Assembly (NCBI RefSeq): GCF_029893355.1
Contig: NZ_JARZAI010000005.1
Location: 124,001-188,000 of the forward strand
Direction: 5' to 3'
DNA length: 64,000 nucleotides
Source: Kitasatospora sp. MAA4
GTDB taxonomy: Bacteria; Actinomycetota; Actinomycetes; Streptomycetales; Streptomycetaceae
Shown here: positions 26,848-34,854 of the stretch, piece after piece
Numbering within the stretch: the stretch's first letter is position 1
How the letters are laid out: every line of letters begins with the position of its first letter
Notes under the pieces: model-generated
Databases searched by the model: none
Told to the model about the DNA's origin: nothing
The model's input: the letters and a program-made list of their open reading frames with translations, nothing else
Program-made: the position numbers and the translations under genes

Positions 26848-28836
26848 GTGCAGCAGCCGACCTCATTCCTTCCCTCGGCCTCCGGCCCGGGAAATCCCCA
26901 GCGCACCGCCCGCGAGGAGCTGCGGATCCCGCTGCCGGACGGCACCGAGCTGGCCGCGCGGATCTGGCGGCCCGTCACCGAGGCCCCGGTTCCGGTCCTG
27001 CTGGAGTACCTGGCGGACCGGCTGAGCGACGCGACCGCGCAGCGCGATGCCCAGCGCCACCCCTGGTACGCCGCACACGGCTACGCGAGCGTGCGGGTCG
27101 ACGCCCGCGGCCACGGCAACTCGGGCGGGCTGCCCGGCGAGCAGTCCGGCGAACAGGAGCTCGCCGACGGCGCGGCGGTCGTGCGATGGCTGACCGCGCA
27201 GCCCTGGTGCAGCGGCGCGGCCGGCCTCTTCGGCCTCGGCCCCGGCGGCGCAGCCGCCCTGCGGATCGCCGCGCTGGCCCCCGCGCAGGTGCGGGCCGTG
27301 GTCGCGGTCTGCGCCGACGACGGCGGCGCTGCGCAGGGCGGCACATCGGCGGCTGCCGAGCTGCCTGCCCGCTCGGCAGCCCTGCTGGCCGCCGCCGCGA
27401 GCCCGCCGGACCCGAAGTACGTCGGCGACGACTGGCGGCGCGGCTGGCTGGAACGGCTGGCCGCCGTCGAGCCGGTGCTGCACCGCGCGCTGGCGCGGCA
27501 GAGCAGCGGCGAGGCCGCTGCCGTCGAGGACGACCACGCCGCGCTCCAGGCCGCCGTCCTGGCCGTCGGCGGCTGGGCCGACCCCGGCCGGGACACCGTG
27601 CTGCGGCTGGTCGAGCGGCTGAAGGCGCCGGTGCGCGGGGTGATCGGCCCCTGGCCGCGGCAGTACCCGGACGCCGGCCTGCCGCCCGGTCCGGCGATCG
27701 GCTTCCTCCAGGAGACGCTGCGCTGGTGGGACCAGTGGCTGAAGGGGATCGACACCGGGGTGCTGCGCGAGCCCGCGCTGCGCTCCTGGATGAACTGCTC
27801 GGTGCCGCCCGCCACCGGCTACGCCAACCGCCCCGGCCGCTGGATCGGCGAGGACTGCTGGCCCTCGGACGACGTCCGGGAGATCCACTACGACCTGGCG
27901 GACAGCCTGCGCACCGCCGGCACGCCGGCCGGCGAGCGCTTCGTGGAGGTCCGCTCGCCGCAGCACACCGGGATCGACGCCGGGCGGGTGCGCCCGCTCG
28001 GCCACCCCGCCGACCTGCCGCCCGACCAGCGCGAGGAGGACGGCCGCGCGGTCTGCTTCGACAGCGCGCCGCTGCCCGAGCGGCTGGAGCTGCTGGGCCG
28101 GCCCGCCGTCCGGCTGCGGCTGCGCAGCGACGCGGCGCGCGGCCGGCTGGCCGCCCGGCTCTGCGACGTCGCCCCCGACGGATCGTCGACGCTGGTCACC
28201 CGCGGGGTCCTGGACCTCGCCTTCCGCGGGGTAGCCGACCTGGAGGTCGAACTGTCCGCCATCGCGCACGCCTTCCCGCCCGGGCACCGGATCCGGCTGG
28301 CGCTCTCCTCGGCGTACTGGCCGTGGGTCTGGCCGCAGCCGGAGGCCGCCGGGTTCGGCGTGGACCCGGGGCACAGCGCCCTGACGCTGCCGGTGCGCCA
28401 CCTGGCAGCCGACGTCGGCCGGGCCGCGATCACCTTCGAGGAGCCCGAGCAGGCCGCCGCACCCGCCGTGCACCGGGCCGCGCCGGACGGCACCCGGCCC
28501 GAGTGCCAGGTGGTCCGGGACGTCGCGGCCGGCGTCTGGCACCTGGAGGTCGACCCGGCCCCAGGCGGACCGGAGAGCCACCCCGACGGCCTGGTCCGCA
28601 CCGAGCAGGCCTCGGAGACGTACCGGATCCAGCAGGACGACCCGCTCAGCGCCACGGCCCGGGCCGAGCGCACGATCCGCTTCCAGCGCCCCGACCAGGG
28701 CTGGGACGCCACCGTCCGGACCAGCAGCGAACTCTCCTGCGACGCCCACGAGTTCACCGCCGTCAGCCGGCTGACGGCCTGGGAGGGCGGCGCGGTACTG
28801 GTGGAGCGCGCCTGGGAGCACCGGATCCCGCGGTAG
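26848..28836 (+). CDS. CocE/NonD (peptidase S15)-like protein without the serine nucleophile
   Basis: 662 residues from GTG 26848, chosen for GGAGG five bases upstream; an ATG at 26773 has no ribosome site. The alpha/beta-hydrolase half has LPDGTELAARIWRP, YASVRVDARGHGNSGG and the elbow region AGLFGLGPGGAAALRIA. Where active members have GxSYGG, this protein has GLGPGG: the nucleophile Ser is Gly131. The C-terminal half is the jelly-roll X-Pro dipeptidyl-peptidase domain (VELSAIAHAFPPGHRIRLALSSAYWP). No signal peptide. The fold is clear, but classical serine hydrolysis is unlikely; it may bind ligand or have become inactive. Confidence 0.82.
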   Translation: MQQPTSFLPSASGPGNPQRTAREELRIPLPDGTELAARIWRPVTEAPVPVLLEYLADRLSDATAQRDAQRHPWYAAHGYASVRVDARGHGNSGGLPGEQSGEQELADGAAVVRWLTAQPWCSGAAGLFGLGPGGAAALRIAALAPAQVRAVVAVCADDGGAAQGGTSAAAELPARSAALLAAAASPPDPKYVGDDWRRGWLERLAAVEPVLHRALARQSSGEAAAVEDDHAALQAAVLAVGGWADPGRDTVLRLVERLKAPVRGVIGPWPRQYPDAGLPPGPAIGFLQETLRWWDQWLKGIDTGVLREPALRSWMNCSVPPATGYANRPGRWIGEDCWPSDDVREIHYDLADSLRTAGTPAGERFVEVRSPQHTGIDAGRVRPLGHPADLPPDQREEDGRAVCFDSAPLPERLELLGRPAVRLRLRSDAARGRLAARLCDVAPDGSSTLVTRGVLDLAFRGVADLEVELSAIAHAFPPGHRIRLALSSAYWPWVWPQPEAAGFGVDPGHSALTLPVRHLAADVGRAAITFEEPEQAAAPAVHRAAPDGTRPECQVVRDVAAGVWHLEVDPAPGGPESHPDGLVRTEQASETYRIQQDDPLSATARAERTIRFQRPDQGWDATVRTSSELSCDAHEFTAVSRLTAWEGGAVLVERAWEHRIPR

Positions 28837-28844
28837 CGCCTCTG

Positions 28845-29807
28845 CTACGGCACCGGGAAGGAGCCCTCGGGGATGTCGGTGGTGCTCGCGTTGCCTCCCG
28901 CCACCGGCTGGAGGGTGAGCTTCCAGGTCGAGTAGGTGGAGTCGGTGGTGTTGAAGTTCAGGCCGTCGTCGAACTTGGTGAACGCGCAGCTCTGGGTGAA
29001 GCGCTTGCTGGCCGCGTCCCAGTCGAAGCCGCCGGCGAAGTAGACGTCGTACTGGCCGTCCCGGATGCCGGTGACCTTCGCCGTCTGCCCCTTCAGCACG
29101 TAGAACGAGTAGACGGCGTCGGTGCCGTGGGTGAGCGTGAGCACGGCGTCGGCGTCGCCGCCGTTCTCCACCGTCAACTCGCCGAGGCCGTCCCGCTCGC
29201 CCTCGCGGACGAAGCTGCCGTTGTCCAGCGCCCGGTGCTGCGGTGCACCGGTCGGCGGGACGGTGAGGGTGGCCGGGTAGCCGGCCGTGGAGAGCGTCGC
29301 CAGCGCCGCCGGGACGTCCTTGAGCCCCTGCGACTGGCCCGCCTCGGCGAGCGCGGAGGAGGTCGCGCAGACCTTGTTGTCGGTGATGTCGGTCTGCACC
29401 TGGCCCAGGTCGGTGGCCAGTTGGTCCAGGCCCACGTAGAGCTGGCGGTGCGCGTCGGCGACGGCGGCCGGCGCGTCGGCGTTCTGCAGTCCGGTGGCCG
29501 CGGCGGAGGCGGCGCTCTGCACGTCGGTCATCGCGCCGGCCAGCGCGTCCAGGCTGCCCGCGCCGGCGATCTCGGCCATCGCGGTGTTCACCGGGGCGAT
29601 CAGCTGGACCAGCGTCGTCCCGTACGGCACGGCGGTCGGGCTCGGCGCCGCACTGCTCGCCGCCGCACCACTGGTACGGGCCGGCGGCGGATGGTAGCCG
29701 GGCAGCCCGGAGCTGCAACCGGAGAGCAGCAGCACGGCGCCCGCCAGGGCGGCTGCCGAGTGCCACGAGCTGCGACTGGAGTAGGACGAACCGCCGACAT
29801 CGTGCAA
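28845..29807 (-). CDS. Lipoprotein of unknown function
   Basis: 320 residues from TTG 29807 (G-run ribosome site six bases upstream). HSAAALAGAVLLLSGCSSG is a lipoprotein signal with lipobox LSGC near residue 30, then a Pro/Ala/Ser linker. A helical middle part (TLVQLIAPVNTAMAEIAGAG, DQLATDLGQVQTDI) precedes a beta-rich C-terminal part (GQYDVYFAGGFDWDAASKRF with two Cys). It should sit on the outer face of the membrane. I do not recognise the family. Convergent with the CocE-like gene (8 bp apart) and divergent from the esterase gene. Confidence 0.7.
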   Translation of the reverse strand: MHDVGGSSYSSRSSWHSAAALAGAVLLLSGCSSGLPGYHPPPARTSGAAASSAAPSPTAVPYGTTLVQLIAPVNTAMAEIAGAGSLDALAGAMTDVQSAASAAATGLQNADAPAAVADAHRQLYVGLDQLATDLGQVQTDITDNKVCATSSALAEAGQSQGLKDVPAALATLSTAGYPATLTVPPTGAPQHRALDNGSFVREGERDGLGELTVENGGDADAVLTLTHGTDAVYSFYVLKGQTAKVTGIRDGQYDVYFAGGFDWDAASKRFTQSCAFTKFDDGLNFNTTDSTYSTWKLTLQPVAGGNASTTDIPEGSFPVP

Positions 29808-29966
29808 GACAAGCCCCCCAGGCCGCTTCCGCGCTGAGGGGCCAGGGTCCCGCGGCCCACCGGCCCGGTCAACGGGGCGTGCGGGGAGCCTGTCGGAGCG
29901 TGCGGGGGGCGCACGGGGCTCGGGGCCGCCCGAAGTGGAGATGAGAATGTCCCTTAGGATCGGCCA

Positions 29967-31085
29967 ATGCTCGCGCTGACCGGACTTCCGCTCCAGATCG
30001 TGGCCAGCCTGCTGGCCGTCGCCGCCTTCGTGGCCACCATGTGGCTCTGGCCCAGGCTCGGCTCCAAGTCCTGGAAGGCGCTGCTGGGCCGGATCGGCGC
30101 GTTCTTCGCCACCCAGTTCATGGTGATCGTCGCGATGGCGCTGATCGCCAACTCGTACTTCGGCTTCTACTCCACCTGGACCGACCTGCTCGGCACGGCC
30201 GGCGGCAACGGCACCGTGGTGGACCACAACCCGAGCAACGCCATCTCGGTCACCGGGACGCAGAAGGTCTACTCCTCGCAGGGCTCCGCCCAGGACCGCT
30301 CCGGCGTGATCCAGAACGTCGTGGTGGCCGGCGCGCACTCCGGACTGCGCAGCGACGCGTTCGTCTACCTCCCCCCGCAGTACTTCCAGCCCGAGTACGC
30401 CAAGCACCAGTTCCCGATGGCCCTGGTGCTCTCCGGCTACCCCGGCACCGCCGAGAAGCTGATCACGCTGATGCAGTGGCCGACCACCACGCTGAAGGCG
30501 ATCGACGCCAAGGAACTCCAGCCCACCGTCCTGGTGATGATGCGTCCCTCGCCGATCGCCAACCGCGACACCGAGTGCATGGACGTCCCCGGCGGCCCGC
30601 AGGTGGAGACCTTCTTCACCGACGACCTGCCGAAGGCGATGTCCACCGGCTACCGGGTCGCCCCGCAGGCCTCGGCGCACGCCGCGATGGGTGACTCGAC
30701 GGGCGGCTACTGCGCGCTGAAGTTCGCACTGCGCAAGCCGAACGCCTACGGCGCGGCGGTCGCGCTCTCCGCCGACTACGCGGTCTCCAACGACCCGACC
30801 ACCGGAGACCTGTTCGGCGGCAGCGAGCAGCTCAAGCAGGAGAACGACCTGCTCTGGCGACTGCGCACGCAGCCCGCCGCGCCGGTCTCGCTGCTGCTGG
30901 CCACCAGCTACAACGAGGACAACTACAAGGCCACCCAGGACATGGTCGGCGCCTTCAAGGCACCGACGAAGCTCTCCACCATCACGCTGGACAGCGGCGG
31001 CCACAACTTCCACACCTGGAACCGCGAGATCCCGCCCGCGCTGGCCTGGCTCAACCGTCAACTGGTGGTACCCCAGAGCGCCTGA
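29967..31085 (+). CDS. Membrane-anchored esterase-D/antigen-85-like alpha/beta hydrolase
   Basis: 372 residues. Two N-terminal membrane helices (LPLQIVASLLAVAAFVATMWLW and FFATQFMVIVAMALIANSYFGF) anchor an extracellular hydrolase domain. MGDSTGGYCALKFALR holds the nucleophile Ser, TLDSGGHNFHTWNR the His; the Asp is probably in SYNEDNYK. The pattern fits the putative esterase family (enterochelin esterase, mycolyltransferase Ag85). AGGA lies seven bases upstream of ATG. Substrate unknown. The MT0933-type gene follows after 41 bp. Confidence 0.85.
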   Translation: MLALTGLPLQIVASLLAVAAFVATMWLWPRLGSKSWKALLGRIGAFFATQFMVIVAMALIANSYFGFYSTWTDLLGTAGGNGTVVDHNPSNAISVTGTQKVYSSQGSAQDRSGVIQNVVVAGAHSGLRSDAFVYLPPQYFQPEYAKHQFPMALVLSGYPGTAEKLITLMQWPTTTLKAIDAKELQPTVLVMMRPSPIANRDTECMDVPGGPQVETFFTDDLPKAMSTGYRVAPQASAHAAMGDSTGGYCALKFALRKPNAYGAAVALSADYAVSNDPTTGDLFGGSEQLKQENDLLWRLRTQPAAPVSLLLATSYNEDNYKATQDMVGAFKAPTKLSTITLDSGGHNFHTWNREIPPALAWLNRQLVVPQSA

Positions 31086-31126
31086 GATGGTGGAGGGGTC
31101 CGGTATCCGTAAGGAGGACCCAACCC

Positions 31127-31312
31127 ATGTCCATGCTCGACAAGCTCAAGGGCCTGCTCAAGGGCCACGAGGACGAGGCCAGCAAGGGAATCGACAAGGC
31201 GGGTGACGCCTTCGACGCGAAGACCGGGGACAGGTACCAGGGCCAGACCGACACCATGCAGCAGAAGATGAAGGACCAGATGGGCAACCAGCCGCCCACC
31301 GACGGCCAGTAG
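31127..31312 (+). CDS. MT0933-like antitoxin-family small protein
   Basis: 61 residues: KLKGLLKGHEDEASKGIDKA then AKTGDRYQGQTD, the pattern of the MT0933-like antitoxin family (a name taken from a predicted mycobacterial toxin-antitoxin pair). Charged and probably helical. AAGGAGG before ATG gives a strong ribosome site. No toxin-like gene lies next to it; the flanking genes are an esterase and a peptidase. The family name may not reflect its role here. Confidence 0.85.
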   Translation: MSMLDKLKGLLKGHEDEASKGIDKAGDAFDAKTGDRYQGQTDTMQQKMKDQMGNQPPTDGQ

Positions 31313-31324
31313 CCGACGCACAGC

Positions 31325-31363
31325 CGAGGGGGCGGGCCGCAATCGCTGCGGCCCGCCCCCTCG
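31325..31363. terminator. Bidirectional terminator
   Basis: Perfect 17-base arms (31325-31341 and 31347-31363, CGAGGGGGCGGGCCGCA) with loop ATCGC, between the convergent antitoxin-like and peptidase genes. Confidence 0.9.
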
Positions 31364-31374
31364 ACTGTGTTCCC

Positions 31375-32946
31375 TTAGTTACTCGCGCAGTGCGTCCCCG
31401 CCGCCGGCAGCGTGCCGTCCAGCAGGAAGGTGTCCACGTCGGCCTTGATGCAGCTGCTCTTGCCGTAGCCGGTGTGCCCGTCGCCGTCCCGGGTCAGCAG
31501 CGTCCCGTTCGCCAGGCCTGAGGCGAGCTTCTGCGCCCACGCATACGGCGTGGCGTCGTCCCCGGTGGAGCCGACCACCAGGATCGGCGCGCTGCCGGCC
31601 GCCTTGATCACGTGCGGCGGCACGGGCGAGTGGTAGGGCCAGCTGCGGCAGTCCGGGTCGAACAGGTCGTCCGTGGTGAAGTGCTTGGTCAGCAGCCCAG
31701 CCTTGTCGTGCTCCTGCTGCTGCGCCTGCTGGAGCTGCGCGTCGGTCGGCGCGACGGGCCCGCTGTCCGCGCACTCGATGGCCGCGTAGGCGTCGCCCTC
31801 GTTGCTGTAGTGGCCGTTGGCGTCCCGGCCGTTGTAGGAGTCCGCGAACCCCAGCAGGTAGTCCGCCTTGTGGCCGTTCATCGCCCAGTCGAGCCCGTCC
31901 CGCAGGTACTCCCAGGACTTGGCGTCGCCGTAGAGCATGGTCAGCGCGCCGGTCCAGCCCTGCGCGGCGGTCAGCTTGCGGCCGTCGGAGGCCGTCATCG
32001 GATTGACGTCCAGGCCGTCCAGGAAGTCCGCGGCCTTCTTCGCGGCGGTATCCGGGTCGGTGCCGAGCGGGCAGCGGGTCTGCTTGACGCAGTCGGCGGC
32101 GAAGCGCTCGAAGACGCCCTCGAAGCCGATCATCTGCTGAACGTCCAGGTCCAGCAGGTCCTGCGTCGGGTCCACCGCGCCGTCCAGCACCAGCCGTCCG
32201 GTGCGCTGCGGGAACTCCTCGGCGTAGAGGCTGCCGAGGTACGTGCCGTAGGAGAACCCCAGGTAGTTGAGCTTCGGATCGCCGAGCGCCCCGCGCAGCA
32301 CGTCCATGTCGCGCGCCGCGTTCGCCGTGCCGACGAACGGGAGCAGCTTGCCGGACTTCGCCTGGCAGGCGTCCGCGAGCGTCTTGCCCTTGCTCTGCGC
32401 CGGGTGGTCCACGGTCTCCCAGGCGTCCCGGGCCTGATCGTCCAGGCAGTGCACGGCGGTGCTCTTGCCGACCCCGCGCGGGTCGAAGCCCACCAGGTCG
32501 TAGCGGTCGGTGAGCCCGCCGGTGAACTGCTTCCCGTTCTGGGTGATCTCCTCGATCCCCGACCCGCCCGGTCCGCCGGGATTGATCAGCAGCGAGCCGA
32601 GCCGCTGGTCCGGCTTGGCCGCCGGCTTGCGGGCCAGCGCGATGTCGACGGTGTCGGTGGCCGGGTTGGCGTAGTCGAGGGGCACGTGCAGCGTCCCGCA
32701 CTGGAAGTCGGCCTCGTTGACGTTCTTCGTCGCGGGATCGTCCGGGCAGGGCGCCCACGCGATCTGCTGCGCGTAGAACGCCTTCAACGCCGGGTCGTCG
32801 GCCCCGGTCGGCTTCACCGTGGGACTCACGCTGGGCACCGCCACCGGGGTGGACACCGCCGCCGGCTTCGCCGCCCCACCCTGACACCCGGCGACCGCCG
32901 AAACTATGAGTACTACAGGCAGCATGTGACGCGTCAACCGCGCCAT
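31375..32946 (-). CDS. TAP-like alpha/beta-hydrolase peptidase, lipoprotein
   Basis: 523 residues from ATG 32946 (GTG 32958 is an alternative start). Signal MARLTRHMLPVVLIVSAVAGC is a lipobox type with Cys21. The proline-iminopeptidase/tripeptidyl-aminopeptidase pattern is complete: GFDPRGVGKSTA, LGFSYGTYLGSLYAEEF (nucleophile Ser), GSTGDDATPYAWA (Asp) and GHTGYG (His), with the TAP-like C-terminal Cys pair (SSCIKAD...THCASN). It cleaves N-terminal tri- or dipeptides from peptides outside the cell, as the SlpD/SlpE-type mycelium-associated proteinases do. Confidence 0.88.
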   Translation of the reverse strand: MARLTRHMLPVVLIVSAVAGCQGGAAKPAAVSTPVAVPSVSPTVKPTGADDPALKAFYAQQIAWAPCPDDPATKNVNEADFQCGTLHVPLDYANPATDTVDIALARKPAAKPDQRLGSLLINPGGPGGSGIEEITQNGKQFTGGLTDRYDLVGFDPRGVGKSTAVHCLDDQARDAWETVDHPAQSKGKTLADACQAKSGKLLPFVGTANAARDMDVLRGALGDPKLNYLGFSYGTYLGSLYAEEFPQRTGRLVLDGAVDPTQDLLDLDVQQMIGFEGVFERFAADCVKQTRCPLGTDPDTAAKKAADFLDGLDVNPMTASDGRKLTAAQGWTGALTMLYGDAKSWEYLRDGLDWAMNGHKADYLLGFADSYNGRDANGHYSNEGDAYAAIECADSGPVAPTDAQLQQAQQQEHDKAGLLTKHFTTDDLFDPDCRSWPYHSPVPPHVIKAAGSAPILVVGSTGDDATPYAWAQKLASGLANGTLLTRDGDGHTGYGKSSCIKADVDTFLLDGTLPAAGTHCASN

Positions 32947-32981
32947 CGTGATCTTCACTGCCCTAGAACTATCATCAAATC

Positions 32982-34007
32982 TCACCCCCCGATGGCGGAC
33001 ATCGGGCGGTCGGGCTGGCGGAAGTCGGCGGAGTTGATGTCGTGGCCCGGGCCCTTGCGGGCGATGGTGTTGCGCCAGGCGCGCTCGATGGCGTCGTCGT
33101 CCGCGCCGCCGCGCAGCAGGGCGCGCAGGTCGGACTCCTCGGTGGCGAAGAGGCAGTTGCGCAGCTGGCCGTCGGCGGTCAGCCGGACCCGGTCGCAGCC
33201 GCCGCAGAACGGGCGGGTGACCGAGGCGATCACGCCGACCACGGTGTCCGTCCCGGCGATCCGCCACTCCTCCGCAGGTGGCGTGCCACGGCGCGCTGAC
33301 CCGTCACCATCGGCGCCGTCCCGTTCGACGGGGAGCAGGTCCCAGCGGGTGGCGAGGATGGCGAGCAGCTCGTCCGCGGTGATCATCTTGGTCCGGTCCC
33401 AGGCGCCCTGGGCGTCCAGCGGCATGGACTCGATGAACCGCATCCGGTAGCCGTGCTCGGCGGCGAAGTCGACCAGGTCGAGGATCTCGTCGTCGTTGAC
33501 GCCGCGGACCGGGACGGCGTTGATCTTGACCGGCGCGAGTCCGGCGGCCCGGGCGGCGGCGAGGCCCTCGAAGACGTCCTTGATCCGGTCACGGCGGGTG
33601 ATCTCGACGTAGCGCTCGGGACGCAGCGTGTCGAGGCTGACGTTGACCCGGTTCAGGCCCGCCTCCTTGAGCGCGACGGCCGTGCGGGCCAGGCCGATGC
33701 CGTTGGTGGTCAGCGAGAGCTCGACGCCGAGCGCGGTGAGCCGGGCCACCAGCGCGGGCAGGCCGCGGCGCAGCAGCGGCTCGCCGCCGGTCAGCCGCAG
33801 CGAGGCGATGCCCAGCCGCCGGACGCCGATCCGGGCCAGCCGGACGATCTCGTCGTCGGTGAGCACCTCCGCCTTGGGAAGCCAGTTCAAACCCTCGGCG
33901 GGCATGCAGTACGTGCACCGCAGGTTGCAGCGGTCGGTCAGGGAGACCCGCAGATCGGTGTGGACCCGGCCGAAGCGGTCGACCAGCGGGGCAGGTGCGC
34001 TGTACAT
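32982..34007 (-). CDS. moaA: GTP 3',8-cyclase MoaA
   Basis: 341 residues from ATG 34007. The radical-SAM site is RCNLRCTYCMPAEG (CxxxCxxC) near residue 26, with LTGGEPLLRRG, and the C-terminal second [4Fe-4S] site PFCGGCDRVRLTADGQLRNCLF. It makes the first intermediate of molybdenum cofactor synthesis from GTP. It normally ends with a Gly-Gly tail needed for activity, present here as SAIGG. No clear ribosome site precedes ATG; leaderless translation is possible. Divergent from the molybdopterin nucleotidyltransferase gene. Confidence 0.94.
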   Translation of the reverse strand: MYSAPAPLVDRFGRVHTDLRVSLTDRCNLRCTYCMPAEGLNWLPKAEVLTDDEIVRLARIGVRRLGIASLRLTGGEPLLRRGLPALVARLTALGVELSLTTNGIGLARTAVALKEAGLNRVNVSLDTLRPERYVEITRRDRIKDVFEGLAAARAAGLAPVKINAVPVRGVNDDEILDLVDFAAEHGYRMRFIESMPLDAQGAWDRTKMITADELLAILATRWDLLPVERDGADGDGSARRGTPPAEEWRIAGTDTVVGVIASVTRPFCGGCDRVRLTADGQLRNCLFATEESDLRALLRGGADDDAIERAWRNTIARKGPGHDINSADFRQPDRPMSAIGG

Positions 34008-34137
34008 AACTGCCAGTAGAAGCCGATGCGCCGCGAAGATCCAGAGGCGGAAGCCCCGGGCTCCGCCCAAGCTCACCAGGGCAGCCTTGTGCATTCGTCC
34101 AAGCACATCGCCCGCTCCGGCGGGACAGAATGCTGCC

Positions 34138-34749
34138 GTGGCAGACCTCTCACCCCAGAGCCCCAGTGTCGCCGGACTGGTGCTGGCCGCCGGAGGCGGG
34201 CGCCGGCTGGGCGGCCGACCCAAGGCGCTGCTGACCTTCCGCGGCCGACCGCTGGTCGAACACGCGGTCGGCGTGCTGCGCGACGGAGGGTGCGGCCCGC
34301 TGCTCGTGGTGCTCGGCGCCGCCCGCGAACAGGTGCTCGCCTCGGCCGTCCTGGACGGCTGCACCACGGTCGCCAACCCGGACTGGGCCGAGGGGATGGG
34401 CGGTTCGCTGCGGGCCGGACTGGCCGCGCTGCCGGCCGACTGCTCGGCGGTGCTCGTCTCGCTGGTGGACACCCCCGGCGTCACCCCGGCCGCCGTCGCC
34501 CGGCTGCTGGCCGCCCACCGCGACGGCGCCGCGCTGGCCGCCGCGGCCTACGACGGCAAGCGCGGCCACCCGGTGCTGATCGGCGCCGAGCACTTCGCCG
34601 AGGCGGCCGCCGGTGCCCGCGGCGACGCGGGCGCGCGGGCCCTGCTGGCCGCCCACCGGGAGGGGCTGCGGTTGGTCGAGTGCGGCGACGTGGCGGTGCC
34701 CGACGATCTCGACACTCCGGCCGATCTGGCCCGCTGGACGGCGGGTTGA
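34138..34749 (+). CDS. MobA/MocA-like molybdenum cofactor nucleotidyltransferase
   Basis: 203 residues from GTG 34138. VAGLVLAAGGGRRLGGRPKALL is the nucleotidyltransferase start motif, with GMGGSLRAGLAAL and LVDTPGVTPAAV as in MocA-type proteins, which attach CMP or GMP to molybdopterin for specific molybdoenzymes. The position divergent from moaA supports a Moco role. I cannot separate CTP from GTP specificity by sequence alone. Ribosome site weak. Confidence 0.82.
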   Translation: MADLSPQSPSVAGLVLAAGGGRRLGGRPKALLTFRGRPLVEHAVGVLRDGGCGPLLVVLGAAREQVLASAVLDGCTTVANPDWAEGMGGSLRAGLAALPADCSAVLVSLVDTPGVTPAAVARLLAAHRDGAALAAAAYDGKRGHPVLIGAEHFAEAAAGARGDAGARALLAAHREGLRLVECGDVAVPDDLDTPADLARWTAG

Positions 34750-34854
34750 CGGGCGGCCCGACATCGGCAAGGGAGTGTCCTCCAGGTGTCCAACCCCTGA
34801 GAAACCCCTGATCATTAGGCCAATCGGCGGCATCGGAGCCCCCGATCGGGGAGC

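Noticed and set aside
26863..29766. Minus-strand open frame of about 970 codons
   Set aside because: Shadow of the CocE-like gene and of the lipoprotein gene in another frame; no ribosome site or domain.
25689..29837. Plus-strand open frame of about 1,380 codons
   Set aside because: It runs antisense to the NiCoT permease and out of frame through the CocE-like gene; its translation is Arg/Gly/Ala/Pro noise typical of open frames opposite high-GC genes.
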